Assembly: GCA_910585245.1 (NCBI GenBank)
Contig: CAJUCO010000019.1
Coordinates: 1-43,954, forward strand
Source of the DNA: an uncultured Oscillibacter sp.
GTDB taxonomy: Bacteria; Bacillota; Clostridia; Oscillospirales; Oscillospiraceae
Length of the DNA stretch: 43,954 nt
Direction of reading: 5' to 3'
In this document: positions 35,301 through 42,608 of the stretch, piece by piece
Position numbering within the stretch: the first letter of the stretch is position 1
Layout of the letters: the number at the start of each line of letters is the position of its first letter
Notes under the pieces: model-generated
What the model saw: the letters and a program-made list of their open reading frames with translations, nothing else
What the model was told of the DNA's origin: nothing
Database searches by the model: none
Position numbers and translations under genes: made by a program

Positions 35301-38300
35301 CTGACCCGCGCGCAAGCCTCGAACTGGGCGTTGTAACGGTGGAACTGCAAGACGCTTATGTGAGTGCTGCCGGTAAGCCCCCGTTGAAGCAGTTTTTGCA
35401 TGGCGCTGTATGTGGCGACGGCCGTAATATCGTCGCCGGTGCGGAAGGACATCTGGGCGGAGTTGAGGTATTGGTATTTTATCATAGTGGGATAATCCGC
35501 AATGGCGCCCAACAGCCAGAGCCGGTAAAACAGCGGCTCCGCGTTTTTGCCGATGTGGGGGGCGATGGCTTCCTCATAAATGAAGGGGAAGAGGGAGTAT
35601 TCCTCCAGGGGGAAGGAAAGGGGCAGGTCCCCCGCCTTTTTGCACACCTGATTTTTGGCAATGTCTCTGGCCATATGCAGCTGCCGGAGTTTTCCGCCAA
35701 GGGTCCAGGGGTCCTCCCTGCCCGGTGGAAGCGCCGTTTGCACCCAGGTCAGGAAAGGTTCCCACTCCTGTTCCTCCATTCGCTCCATCGCCAGCAGAAG
35801 GCCGCGGCAAAATCCGATGCTGGAGTTGCTGTCTTCCTCGTCCAGGCAGAGGCAGTCCCGAATCTGGTGGTTGGTGTCGGGGTCCTCTTTGCGACGCCAG
35901 GCCTCATACAAAAACTCCCCCCAGTTGCCGGTGACCCAGCAGAGGATTGCCTGGCATTTGCGTTCCAACACGTCGGCCTGATGGTTGGCCAGATCGTTTG
36001 AGAGGTCCCGCTGAAACTGGTTGATCGCGTTGACATTGGCGGTGGTGGTCTCGGGTTTTTTCAAGAGGCAGTAATTGCCGGTGGGTTGGTTGAAATCATA
36101 GCCGCCGCTAAATTCCTCCACCTCGTGCTCCAGATGTCTCGCGCGGATAACCGCGTTGACTCCCGCCAACAGCTTTGCGTTGCGGATATAGTCGCGGCGG
36201 TAATAGCTCACCCCGTTGGCGGAACTTGCGATCAGACCGCACAGGGAGCGGTGGAGCAGCAAAATGGGGTTTTCCAGACCGCATTTGCACAGGATGAACA
36301 GGGCGTCGCAACAGGCGTAGTCGCCGGGGAAAATGTCCAGCAGCTTGTTCAGCACGGCCGCGCCCTCTTGGACAGCGCCGCTTTGAATGGCGTGGATGGC
36401 AAACTGCTGAATGGCCTGAGTGGTGGGCCGGTTGCCGTCGGGAAGGAGGAGCTGGGCCAGAAGCTGGTTTTCCCGGGCCTGGGCCCACTGCTCCAGCTGC
36501 GTCGCATCCAACCCGGCCAGTGAGGCCACCAGATTGTGGCACGCGATGGGGGAGGCGGACTGGGTCAGGCCCTCCAGCAGGTGTTGGGCGTGCCGGAAGC
36601 TGCCTGACAGAAGAAGCCGGAGCACGGTGGCCGTGCCGACCTCGCTGTTAGTTGTGATCAAAGGCCCGTACAGAAATTGTGTCATCAGCTGGAAGGCCTC
36701 GTCGGAACCCAAGCCCACCGCGATGGAGGAGATGGACGTCAGCGCGGAGTGGGTCACCGTGCTGGGCATATTTTCAATGTCCTCTTGGATGTCCTCGCAA
36801 AGCAGGCGCAAAATGTCCAAAAGCGTTTTCTCCTCTTCCTCCGACCAGCGGCAAAAGAAGTTCGGGTCCTGGGACAGGGCGGAATCCAGAAACGAGCGGC
36901 AGTTTTTCGGCCCGGGGCTCTGGGTGTGGGCCCATTCGTGAAGCGCCATGATGAGCAGCGCGTCAAATTCATACTGGACGCAGTAAGACACGCACTCCTG
37001 CCACATATAGGGGTTGTTCACGCTGCAAAGGTAGAGCAGCTTGCCATAGACTTCCGGCGTCAGGTTTGGAAGGCTGGTGCACGCGAGCCAGTAATCGGCT
37101 TTGTCCGGGTTGGAGTACAAAACCTTGACCAGAGCCTCTCCGTTGGATTCGGTGCAGGGGCTGAATTTGGGAACGGAGCTGGCGTCCTCCTCCTTGGCAA
37201 GTTTTTGCTGGCGAAGACTCTGGATTTGAGCGTGCATGGCGGAACGGTCGTCGCTGGTGGCCTCGGAAAAAATGCGGCAGAACCGGCAATAGGCCAAAAT
37301 ATCCTCCGGCGCCGCCTCTTGGACAAGCGCGCGGAACTGGTCCGGAATACTGGGGATCTTGCCGTTCCAAAGGCTTTCCGTCTCGGATTCCACGACGGTG
37401 TAGAGCTTGTCCAGGCTGTTGGCCGGCTGTGTGGCCAGATAGCGGAGAGCGTACTCCGCTTTATGGCGCTGGTCCAGCAAAAGCTCTATTTGATACAGGC
37501 AAAACACAGCGGAGTTGGGACCGCGGCCCATTCGGATCATGAGTTGGCAGAGCTGCTCCGCCTCGCCCAGGAGCTCCGACGGAAACCGTCCCCGGCTCAG
37601 CGCGTCCAGATACCGCTGGCAAAGATAGGTGTACAGGGTCTCTTCTCCCTCTCCTATAAACACCTTTTTGCGCAGGGAGAGAGCGGCTTGATGCAGGTAA
37701 ACCAGCCCGTCAATCAAAAGGGCGTCGTTGTCCGTGATGCGCGCGACACTTTGAAAGACCGCCGGGTCACCGGCGTAAGGAGACCGCTGAACGGCGGAGA
37801 TCAGACGGCGGGTTTCGCCGGGGTCCAGCGCGCTGCTGTCGAGAATTTCAACCAGCGTTTTCAAGGCGCCTGGGGAGGGGGACTTCCGTTCCAGAAGGGT
37901 GGACACCTGCAAGAAGATCCGATGGGCGTCCAGCTCTCGCCGCCGGTTGGGGTACAGCTTTGCCAGACGGACGATGTGCTCCAGACCGTCTTTTTCGGAG
38001 ACCCCGCCGTTTTCCAGGCATTGTTGATAATACTGCTCTGCCATAGAGGACAGCTGGCCAACTTCCAGGATGTTATAATAATATAGCGCCACGGGGATTT
38101 GGGAACGGTCCAGCGCGTCTTTTTGGATGGCCTGGGCGGCGGAAACCGTCAGGGCGCCGTCGGCGGACAGGATTCTTCTCAGGTCCTCCGGGGAAACGGT
38201 CTTTAGAAGAAGGTCGAAACTGGGGAAGAGAACGTCCTCCAGCTCCGCAAAGCGCTGGGCCTGGGCGAGGGCCCGGGCCAAGTGAATCATGCCGCCGGCA

Positions 38301-41300
38301 TAAGCCGGGGTGAGGGGTTCCTCCAGGGCCGGAAGCTCGATCTCCCCGTGGGGGTTCAGACGGAGCTGGGCCACGGCCTGTTGCAGCTTCAAAAGTGGGG
38401 TGACTTCCCGCTGCTGGCTCCACTCCAGGAATTGCTCGTTTTGGTTGGTTGCGAACAGGTGCTGTCCATATTCCTCGGGATGGAGCTTCTGAAGGACGGG
38501 ATAGTCCTGTAGTAAAATACGCTGCTCCTGGACGTTTTCCGTGGAGGCGTAGATATCCCAGAGCAATTTGGCGGCCTCCTCCGCCGGCAGCGCGAAACGG
38601 CCAAGGGTTTCGGCAATGCCCCGGTAGGCGCCAATGAACGCGTAGGCGCGTTTGGCAACGCTGACGGCGTCCGTGCCCTGGGGGTAGTTGCCGGAGAGAT
38701 AGAGGGCTTTGGCCTGCTCCATTTGCCGGTCGGAAAGGCCCAGCTTGGCGTAAAGGTCCGGCTGGGTGACCATATCCCGCAGGCTGCGGTTGTGCAGAAT
38801 TACGCTCCGGGGATAGTCCTCCGTCAAAAGCCCGCCAAGGCCATGGACCCGCTGGTAAAAGTCCCGGAAGGACTCGTTGGAGGAATTTCGGTAGCGGTCA
38901 ACCGCGGCGGCGGCGGCGGGATTGTGGTAGATCAGACTCAAACAATCCTGCAAATTGCTCCGGATGAGCTGCTGAGTCCTGATGGGCTCAATGTGAAGCA
39001 TGGACAATAGATAGCACTGGCGGCTGTCCGCGCTGGCGGCGGTCTCTCCGCGATAGCAGGTATACAGCCGGACGCACTCCGCCCAACGCTGCTCGTTTGC
39101 CAGCAGCTGAATGAGGGTGTCACTTTGCTCCATGGAGGGGTGGCGGGCCAGACCGTGCCAGAGATACTCCTCCGCCAAACGGCGCAAGTTTCCCTGAAAC
39201 AGATAGATTCGCATTCCGGTTTGGTAGGGGTCCGAACCTGTGGGGCAGACGTCGGAGACGGCGGCCTGGGAGATTTGAAGAACCTGTTCCTCGCTGTAGC
39301 CCAGATTCAAAAGGAACTCGCGGTTATCAAGCAGGGCGGGGATTTTGTCGTTTCGCCCCTCCATCAGGGCCTGCTCCAGAGGGTTGCGCTCAGGCGGGGT
39401 CTGGAGGGCCTCCAACCGGGGGGAGAGCTCCTGGCGAAGGGGGAGGAGATCCGGGTCCTCCGCAATGGAGAGGATGGCCGGAATGGTTTCCGGCAGATAG
39501 TAGAGGAACACATGGCGGTCCAGATAGGCGCGGATGTGAGCTGCGGAGGCGCCCTTTAAAAGGTGGATATAGAAAATATGGTGTTCTGCGTTGTAATCCC
39601 CGACGGGCTCAAACCGGGTCCAGATTTTGGAGAATTTGCCGCTCTGGCCGGTTTGCGCGTACAGGGTCAGAAGCTCCGGGCCGCATATGTTTCGGTCTGG
39701 GAACATTCCCAGCAAAAAGCAGCGCTCTGCAGAGGGATTTTGGTCGCCAAAGACCATGCTCAACCGGCGGCCCGCGCCATACAAAGTGCGCTCCTGGGGA
39801 AATGGGCGGGCCGGGTCCAGACGCTGGAGGATTTCCAGGCGTGTTTCCTCGTCGTATCCGAGGTCCGACATGGCGGAGGGATTGGAGGCGAACTCCGCCG
39901 CCTCCGGCAACTGGCCCCCGAGAACCAGGGACTCAAGCCGGTTTTCTCCGCCTCCGGCGGTCCAGAGGAAGTCCCCCTTGCCGTGGCATATATCGGACAG
40001 CAGTTCCTCCGATGGAGGAAATGTTTTCCGCCCGCCGTCGGGAGCGTCCTGGAACTTCACAACGGCATCCAGGGATGACAGTTGGAGATCTAACGCGGAC
40101 AGCTTTTGCTGGAAGGAGTGGTAGTGTGGGGCGTTTTGCAGCTTGAGGCAAAACAGCTGCATACTCCGAAATCCAAAGTGCCGGTCCAGCCGGGAGGTTG
40201 TCTCCAAAAGTTCCGGCGTGACGGATTGGGCTTCCATCACCTGGAGTAGTTGGCGGTAGGGCGCCAGAACCGGATGGAGTTCTTCCATGGAAGGAGCGGC
40301 GCTAAAATGGTTGCAGGCGTCGCGCAGGGCGGCCAGATCCGCGTCCGCGTCGAAGGAGATGCCATAACACTCCAGGATGAAGAGGAGGATCTGCTGGAGT
40401 TGGCTGAATAGCAAGTCCATCTGCTTGAGGTGCCGGGTGAACTCATTTTGCTCCGCGCACCAGCTCAGGATTTGGCCGGCGGAGGTCAAATCCTCGGGGA
40501 CTTCCAGACGCGCGCGGAGGGAAGCGGCGTTTTTCCAGGCGGCTTCATAGGCCTCCAGGCCCGCTGTGGGAAGGGAGGGAAGCTCCGCGCCGTCCCGTAG
40601 AGCTTGGAGAAAGGTCTCCACCTGCTTCGCCAATCCCCTGCCCAGGGTCTCCACCTGGGTGCAGTGGCTCTCTAACAGCGACATATCGACCCGCTTAGAG
40701 CGGGTTTGCTGGAACACCTGTTGGCTCAGGGACTTTCCCAGCCATTCGCCCAATTCGGCCCGGTCCTCGTCGTCCGGGCAGCAAAAGGCCTCCAGCATCA
40801 TGGGCTGTTGGCGGGCGCTTTTGATTTTGTTGGGAACCATAACGCAATAGATAGGCCGCCCGTCAGCCGCGTCCATGCCGCTGTAGAAGGCGAAGCGGGG
40901 AGAGCCGTCGGGGGAGTGGCCCTGGATGCAGGCGGCCTGTCCCAGCAAGATGGCGGATATCCTTTGGGCGACGATACCGCTCCAGACGCGGGTGTCGCTT
41001 CCGTTGCACCCGGTATAGCGCTTGAGTGTGCGGATATTGTTGCTCCACCAGCCCATAAAGGCGATGCCGTGCATCTGGCGGATGTCCCGGTCCAGATCCG
41101 CCTCCAAAAGCGCACCGGCGGCGGGCGGATAGACCACCGCCGGAGGAGGGGGCGTCTTGCCAGAGAACAGGTATTTGCCGTCCCCGCTTTTGGAAAGGGA
41201 CGGGAAGAGCTCTATGAGCCAGTCCGCCAGACCTTCGTTTGTGTAGGCGTGGCGGTCAATGCCCCTGTCCAGAAGCCTCGTCCCCAGGTCCGCCAACAGG

Positions 41301-41656
41301 ACCGCCTGGTTTTCGCGCAGGGCCTCGTTGACGACGGTGGAGACGAGATTTCGCACCTCGGGCGTGATGGCCTGATGGGAGGGTGATACGGAACCTTGCT
41401 GGGAGACGCTTTTAAAATGGACGGAGCCGCCGCTGGGAGAGCGTTCCAGCTCCGGGAAATATTTATCCAGCCACTCCCCCATTTTTTTGGAACCGGCGGA
41501 ATACTCTCGCCATTGGACGTTGGCGGGCTTCAGGACGAGATTTGGAAAAACCTCCATGGGAATCTCTTCGCCCTCTTTGCAGGCGGCTTTCATGGCGTCC
41601 AAGACACGGTTGCGCACGTCTTGGGGTACGCCGGCGGCGCTTTGCCGAATATCCAT
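32396..41656 (-). CDS. giant 3,086-residue LOTUS-like / alpha-solenoid / AAA-STAND ATPase protein
   Basis: I know no named family for the whole protein. N-terminus: two tandem winged-helix domains of OST-HTH/LOTUS appearance, about 13-80 (VRNRVLDAMKAACKEGEE... GEWLDKYFPEL) and 97-165 (VRNLVSTVVNEALRENQ... LADWLIELFPSL), then a globular part (about 170-340). Residues about 350-2200 are almost wholly helical, Leu/Ala-rich, TPR-like repeats: a very long solenoid. A beta-sandwich-like segment (about 2575-2680) precedes a C-terminal ATPase: FFGRDKETSELRNLF, Walker A YGIRRAGKTSLL near 2715, Walker B GLILMLDEVDNFF near 2818, then a winged helix. No signal peptide or membrane helix. The second ATG (41656) has GGGAGG at proper distance; the first ATG abuts it. 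Confidence 0.82.
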   Translation of the reverse strand: MDIRQSAAGVPQDVRNRVLDAMKAACKEGEEIPMEVFPNLVLKPANVQWREYSAGSKKMGEWLDKYFPELERSPSGGSVHFKSVSQQGSVSPSHQAITPEVRNLVSTVVNEALRENQAVLLADLGTRLLDRGIDRHAYTNEGLADWLIELFPSLSKSGDGKYLFSGKTPPPPAVVYPPAAGALLEADLDRDIRQMHGIAFMGWWSNNIRTLKRYTGCNGSDTRVWSGIVAQRISAILLGQAACIQGHSPDGSPRFAFYSGMDAADGRPIYCVMVPNKIKSARQQPMMLEAFCCPDDEDRAELGEWLGKSLSQQVFQQTRSKRVDMSLLESHCTQVETLGRGLAKQVETFLQALRDGAELPSLPTAGLEAYEAAWKNAASLRARLEVPEDLTSAGQILSWCAEQNEFTRHLKQMDLLFSQLQQILLFILECYGISFDADADLAALRDACNHFSAAPSMEELHPVLAPYRQLLQVMEAQSVTPELLETTSRLDRHFGFRSMQLFCLKLQNAPHYHSFQQKLSALDLQLSSLDAVVKFQDAPDGGRKTFPPSEELLSDICHGKGDFLWTAGGGENRLESLVLGGQLPEAAEFASNPSAMSDLGYDEETRLEILQRLDPARPFPQERTLYGAGRRLSMVFGDQNPSAERCFLLGMFPDRNICGPELLTLYAQTGQSGKFSKIWTRFEPVGDYNAEHHIFYIHLLKGASAAHIRAYLDRHVFLYYLPETIPAILSIAEDPDLLPLRQELSPRLEALQTPPERNPLEQALMEGRNDKIPALLDNREFLLNLGYSEEQVLQISQAAVSDVCPTGSDPYQTGMRIYLFQGNLRRLAEEYLWHGLARHPSMEQSDTLIQLLANEQRWAECVRLYTCYRGETAASADSRQCYLLSMLHIEPIRTQQLIRSNLQDCLSLIYHNPAAAAAVDRYRNSSNESFRDFYQRVHGLGGLLTEDYPRSVILHNRSLRDMVTQPDLYAKLGLSDRQMEQAKALYLSGNYPQGTDAVSVAKRAYAFIGAYRGIAETLGRFALPAEEAAKLLWDIYASTENVQEQRILLQDYPVLQKLHPEEYGQHLFATNQNEQFLEWSQQREVTPLLKLQQAVAQLRLNPHGEIELPALEEPLTPAYAGGMIHLARALAQAQRFAELEDVLFPSFDLLLKTVSPEDLRRILSADGALTVSAAQAIQKDALDRSQIPVALYYYNILEVGQLSSMAEQYYQQCLENGGVSEKDGLEHIVRLAKLYPNRRRELDAHRIFLQVSTLLERKSPSPGALKTLVEILDSSALDPGETRRLISAVQRSPYAGDPAVFQSVARITDNDALLIDGLVYLHQAALSLRKKVFIGEGEETLYTYLCQRYLDALSRGRFPSELLGEAEQLCQLMIRMGRGPNSAVFCLYQIELLLDQRHKAEYALRYLATQPANSLDKLYTVVESETESLWNGKIPSIPDQFRALVQEAAPEDILAYCRFCRIFSEATSDDRSAMHAQIQSLRQQKLAKEEDASSVPKFSPCTESNGEALVKVLYSNPDKADYWLACTSLPNLTPEVYGKLLYLCSVNNPYMWQECVSYCVQYEFDALLIMALHEWAHTQSPGPKNCRSFLDSALSQDPNFFCRWSEEEEKTLLDILRLLCEDIQEDIENMPSTVTHSALTSISSIAVGLGSDEAFQLMTQFLYGPLITTNSEVGTATVLRLLLSGSFRHAQHLLEGLTQSASPIACHNLVASLAGLDATQLEQWAQARENQLLAQLLLPDGNRPTTQAIQQFAIHAIQSGAVQEGAAVLNKLLDIFPGDYACCDALFILCKCGLENPILLLHRSLCGLIASSANGVSYYRRDYIRNAKLLAGVNAVIRARHLEHEVEEFSGGYDFNQPTGNYCLLKKPETTTANVNAINQFQRDLSNDLANHQADVLERKCQAILCWVTGNWGEFLYEAWRRKEDPDTNHQIRDCLCLDEEDSNSSIGFCRGLLLAMERMEEQEWEPFLTWVQTALPPGREDPWTLGGKLRQLHMARDIAKNQVCKKAGDLPLSFPLEEYSLFPFIYEEAIAPHIGKNAEPLFYRLWLLGAIADYPTMIKYQYLNSAQMSFRTGDDITAVATYSAMQKLLQRGLTGSTHISVLQFHRYNAQFEACARVSRLMLGDQEMISRVSSPRFHLWSCINMTVVLLCSPRGNRAMWMSMRFAPMNCKLSQAIIKGINPDCPDEEKLQMLHTFPDGLHKAYLAHIMSIGNNKGIEFKPYFFSSSQYSWEVKALSQELAKKHSSHFSGPSGIRGIRLPKHTLLTTFALVNPASYLQLAVNVPYPAPAGFEGVADALSQETETASSRPVPELPSFAREPFSVEPAADLAKLKSDYKSLPRLKRYYLERLRCSAQIYHLTAPLSSPPEGSLPALINFGLDYYDYHMNQDISEELTLANRAIIELVLYTDAVKASSPIPAKNSELASGIRLLETTIDNAVIHNLLDKGHMTIHSLMELFAQNRRAFALMQDMVQADDLRKTSTETIFSALDHLVECYSNHGGNHDSQRKGLLDAQAMISSITYSAWQLLKNRLQSLIQNELNSMDRRPILSVRISNLDQNPAKDYLYGYIQNDGLEAAEDITIQVTYDNTSFSQVYRLSRLEASEQNVFKIPYKAPPEVTFLRYRLNCSHMFNGQPCNKASEEGSIPITEVPEPTFPLRQYETQTITDFTEDENGNLVNPDFFGRDKETSELRNLFRSGRFPSYNSAILYGIRRAGKTSLLNYVQKYVSLRCEDAIAVKVDCLNNASPRLVQSLFIDRVLDAIQGRYPAYRQSEDWQQLRQDWEMPPDATADRAPEKLELFYQELKHVTGKGLILMLDEVDNFFAAVERQTSLDSYLFQVLSNMLCSPSCQEAIHFIFCGSKYLLRYRTGDGSISQLFQRFGSNIIEVGLIPKDKMEEMLSTPYRNYPEVRFTSEAIEWIWMYTRGLVWHIKLLANAVLQYVKDNHRSIVYPTDVKSKIQDIAQKEYCEQFFDGINAKDQDKYERLVIDAMQSLSSTFSACISQNILLQLLTSEGLAPEYRMSPDQLETALNNLIKLRLLNYSEANKGYYFPVDLYRLYFRTQQEYPFIFKKISDIEPSFVPVQPVT

Positions 41657-41722
41657 AATGTGCATCCTCCCTTTTTACGGGCATTGCTGATTTGAACAAG
41701 TTTTTTGACATAGATGTTTCCG

Positions 41723-41751
41723 ATTATAACAATTCTTACAAAAAATGTCAA
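41723..41751 (-). promoter_or_regulatory. consensus promoter of the giant ATPase gene
   Basis: Minus strand: TTGACA (41751-41746), exactly 17 bases, TATAAT (41728-41723). Both boxes and spacing are perfect consensus, giving a leader of about 60 bases. The gene is probably transcribed at a substantial basal level unless repressed. Confidence 0.9.
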
Positions 41752-41802
41752 CCGGACAGGAAGGTTAAATGTGCAAAAAGGCCTCTCCATAAGAATAAAC
41801 GG

Positions 41803-41850
41803 CCACAACGCCGTCCGGAGGCCTCGCGAGGCCACAGGACGGCGTTGTGG
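41803..41850 (-). terminator. large hairpin between the RHH gene and the giant gene
   Basis: CCACAACGCCGTCC (41803-41816) with GGACGGCGTTGTGG (41837-41850) enclosing the 14-base palindrome GGCCTCGCGAGGCC (41820-41833). On the minus strand it is followed by CCGTTTATT, a weak terminator of the RHH transcript that insulates the giant gene's own promoter. The rest of 41752-41985 holds no gene. Confidence 0.65.
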
Positions 41851-41985
41851 GGGTTTTCAGGCGGGGAGACTTCTCCACCGGCAAGGGGCGTGGACAAACC
41901 TGTTTTGAGAAGGCGGCGTTCCCATGATGGGGGTTCCATCCGGATGGTTTTCCAGCGTCTTTGCCCGCTGCCGGAGCCTGGAGGT

Positions 41986-42153
41986 TCAGGTTTTACCTTG
42001 CTCCAGGTCCCGCAAATGCTTTCGAAGAACCAGGTTGATGTAGGAAGAGAGCTGACGATCATCCTCTTCTGCCAAGATACGGAGCTTATTGACAACTTCC
42101 TCATCCAGAGAAAGACTAACTCTGGTTTTTAATGGCCTCATAGATTGTTCCAC
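41986..42153 (-). CDS. ribbon-helix-helix (CopG/Arc-type) DNA-binding protein, 55 aa
   Basis: A short gene with GTG start at 42153 and GAGGTG 6 bases upstream. The product, beginning MEQSMRPLKTRVSLSLDEEV and ending LVLRKHLRDLEQGKT, has the RHH pattern: strand RVSLSLDEEV, helix VNKLRILAEEDD, turn, helix SSYINLVLRKHL. Such proteins dimerise and bind DNA; many are antitoxins or autorepressors. It sits directly upstream of the giant ATPase gene in the same direction but is separated by a hairpin and a promoter. It may regulate that promoter or its own divergent AT-rich region; no toxin gene is seen. Confidence 0.8.
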   Translation of the reverse strand: MEQSMRPLKTRVSLSLDEEVVNKLRILAEEDDRQLSSYINLVLRKHLRDLEQGKT

Positions 42154-42197
42154 GTTTATCACCTCGTTCAGAGAATATCACTCTTTCTTATCGAATC

Positions 42198-42226
42198 TTG
42201 ACAAATCATATAAGTTATTATAAAAT
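42198..42226 (+). promoter_or_regulatory. promoter of the 65-residue protein gene
   Basis: -35 TTGACA (42198-42203), a 17-base spacer, -10 TAAAAT (42221-42226), within the AT-rich region divergent from the RHH gene. Confidence 0.72.
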
Positions 42227-42261
42227 GTCATAAATTCGTAATGCGGGGGGGGAGAGGCCAG

Positions 42262-42459
42262 ATGCTAAACGACATGGATGTGCTGCGCCAAATGTATGCC
42301 ACGCTTTGCGGCAGCATTGACGACGCGCTGACCCTGTTGGAGTGGGGAAATGTCTGGGAGGCGAAAAAGAACCTCCAACGGGGTCTGGAGATTGCGGAGG
42401 ATATCTACGTCAGAGGGGACCAGGCGGAGGATGAACTGGCTGCCCTCCGGGGAGGATAA
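42262..42459 (+). CDS. small conserved hypothetical protein, 65 aa
   Basis: A 65-residue, mostly helical acidic protein starting MLNDMDVLRQMYATLCGSID, with WGNVWEAKKNLQRGLEIAEDIYV in the middle. ATG at 42262, with GGGGAGAGG upstream; an ATG seven codons earlier has no spaced ribosome site. It has the look of small helical proteins frequent before metabolic genes in Oscillospiraceae. Function unknown. Divergent from the RHH gene. Confidence 0.65.
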   Translation: MLNDMDVLRQMYATLCGSIDDALTLLEWGNVWEAKKNLQRGLEIAEDIYVRGDQAEDELAALRGG

Positions 42460-42461
42460 CG

Positions 42462-42503
42462 GGGCCTTTGGGAGCCGCTGTTTTTTTCCCCAAGGGCCCT
42501 TTT
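42462..42503 (+). terminator. terminator after the 65-residue gene
   Basis: GGGCCTTTGGG (42462-42472) pairs with CCCAAGGGCCC through one G-U pair, then TTTTCG. It has a long T-rich loop. Confidence 0.6.
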
Positions 42504-42508
42504 CGCTC

Positions 42509-42537
42509 TTGCTTTTTGGGAAGAAACAAGGTATATT
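42509..42537 (+). promoter_or_regulatory. promoter of the PEP carboxykinase gene
   Basis: -35 TTGCTT (42509-42514), a 17-base spacer, -10 TATATT (42532-42537). The leader is about 65 bases. Confidence 0.72.
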
Positions 42538-42608
42538 AACAAGGTGCACGTAGCCGGCCTGACGCCCTTCTCGCGCAGGTGCCTGGAAACTTTGAAGGAG
42601 GAACAGAT

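Noticed and set aside
36677..38086. A 469-codon plus-strand frame inside the giant ATPase gene
   Set aside because: Shadow frame of a GC-rich gene; no ribosome site or domain, and the giant protein's helical repeats run through it.
30025..41656. Calling the ATPase pair a known Avs or other named defence system
   Set aside because: The domain order (LOTUS-like at the N-terminus, ATPase at the C-terminus) does not match Avs proteins, and no known effector nuclease is certain.
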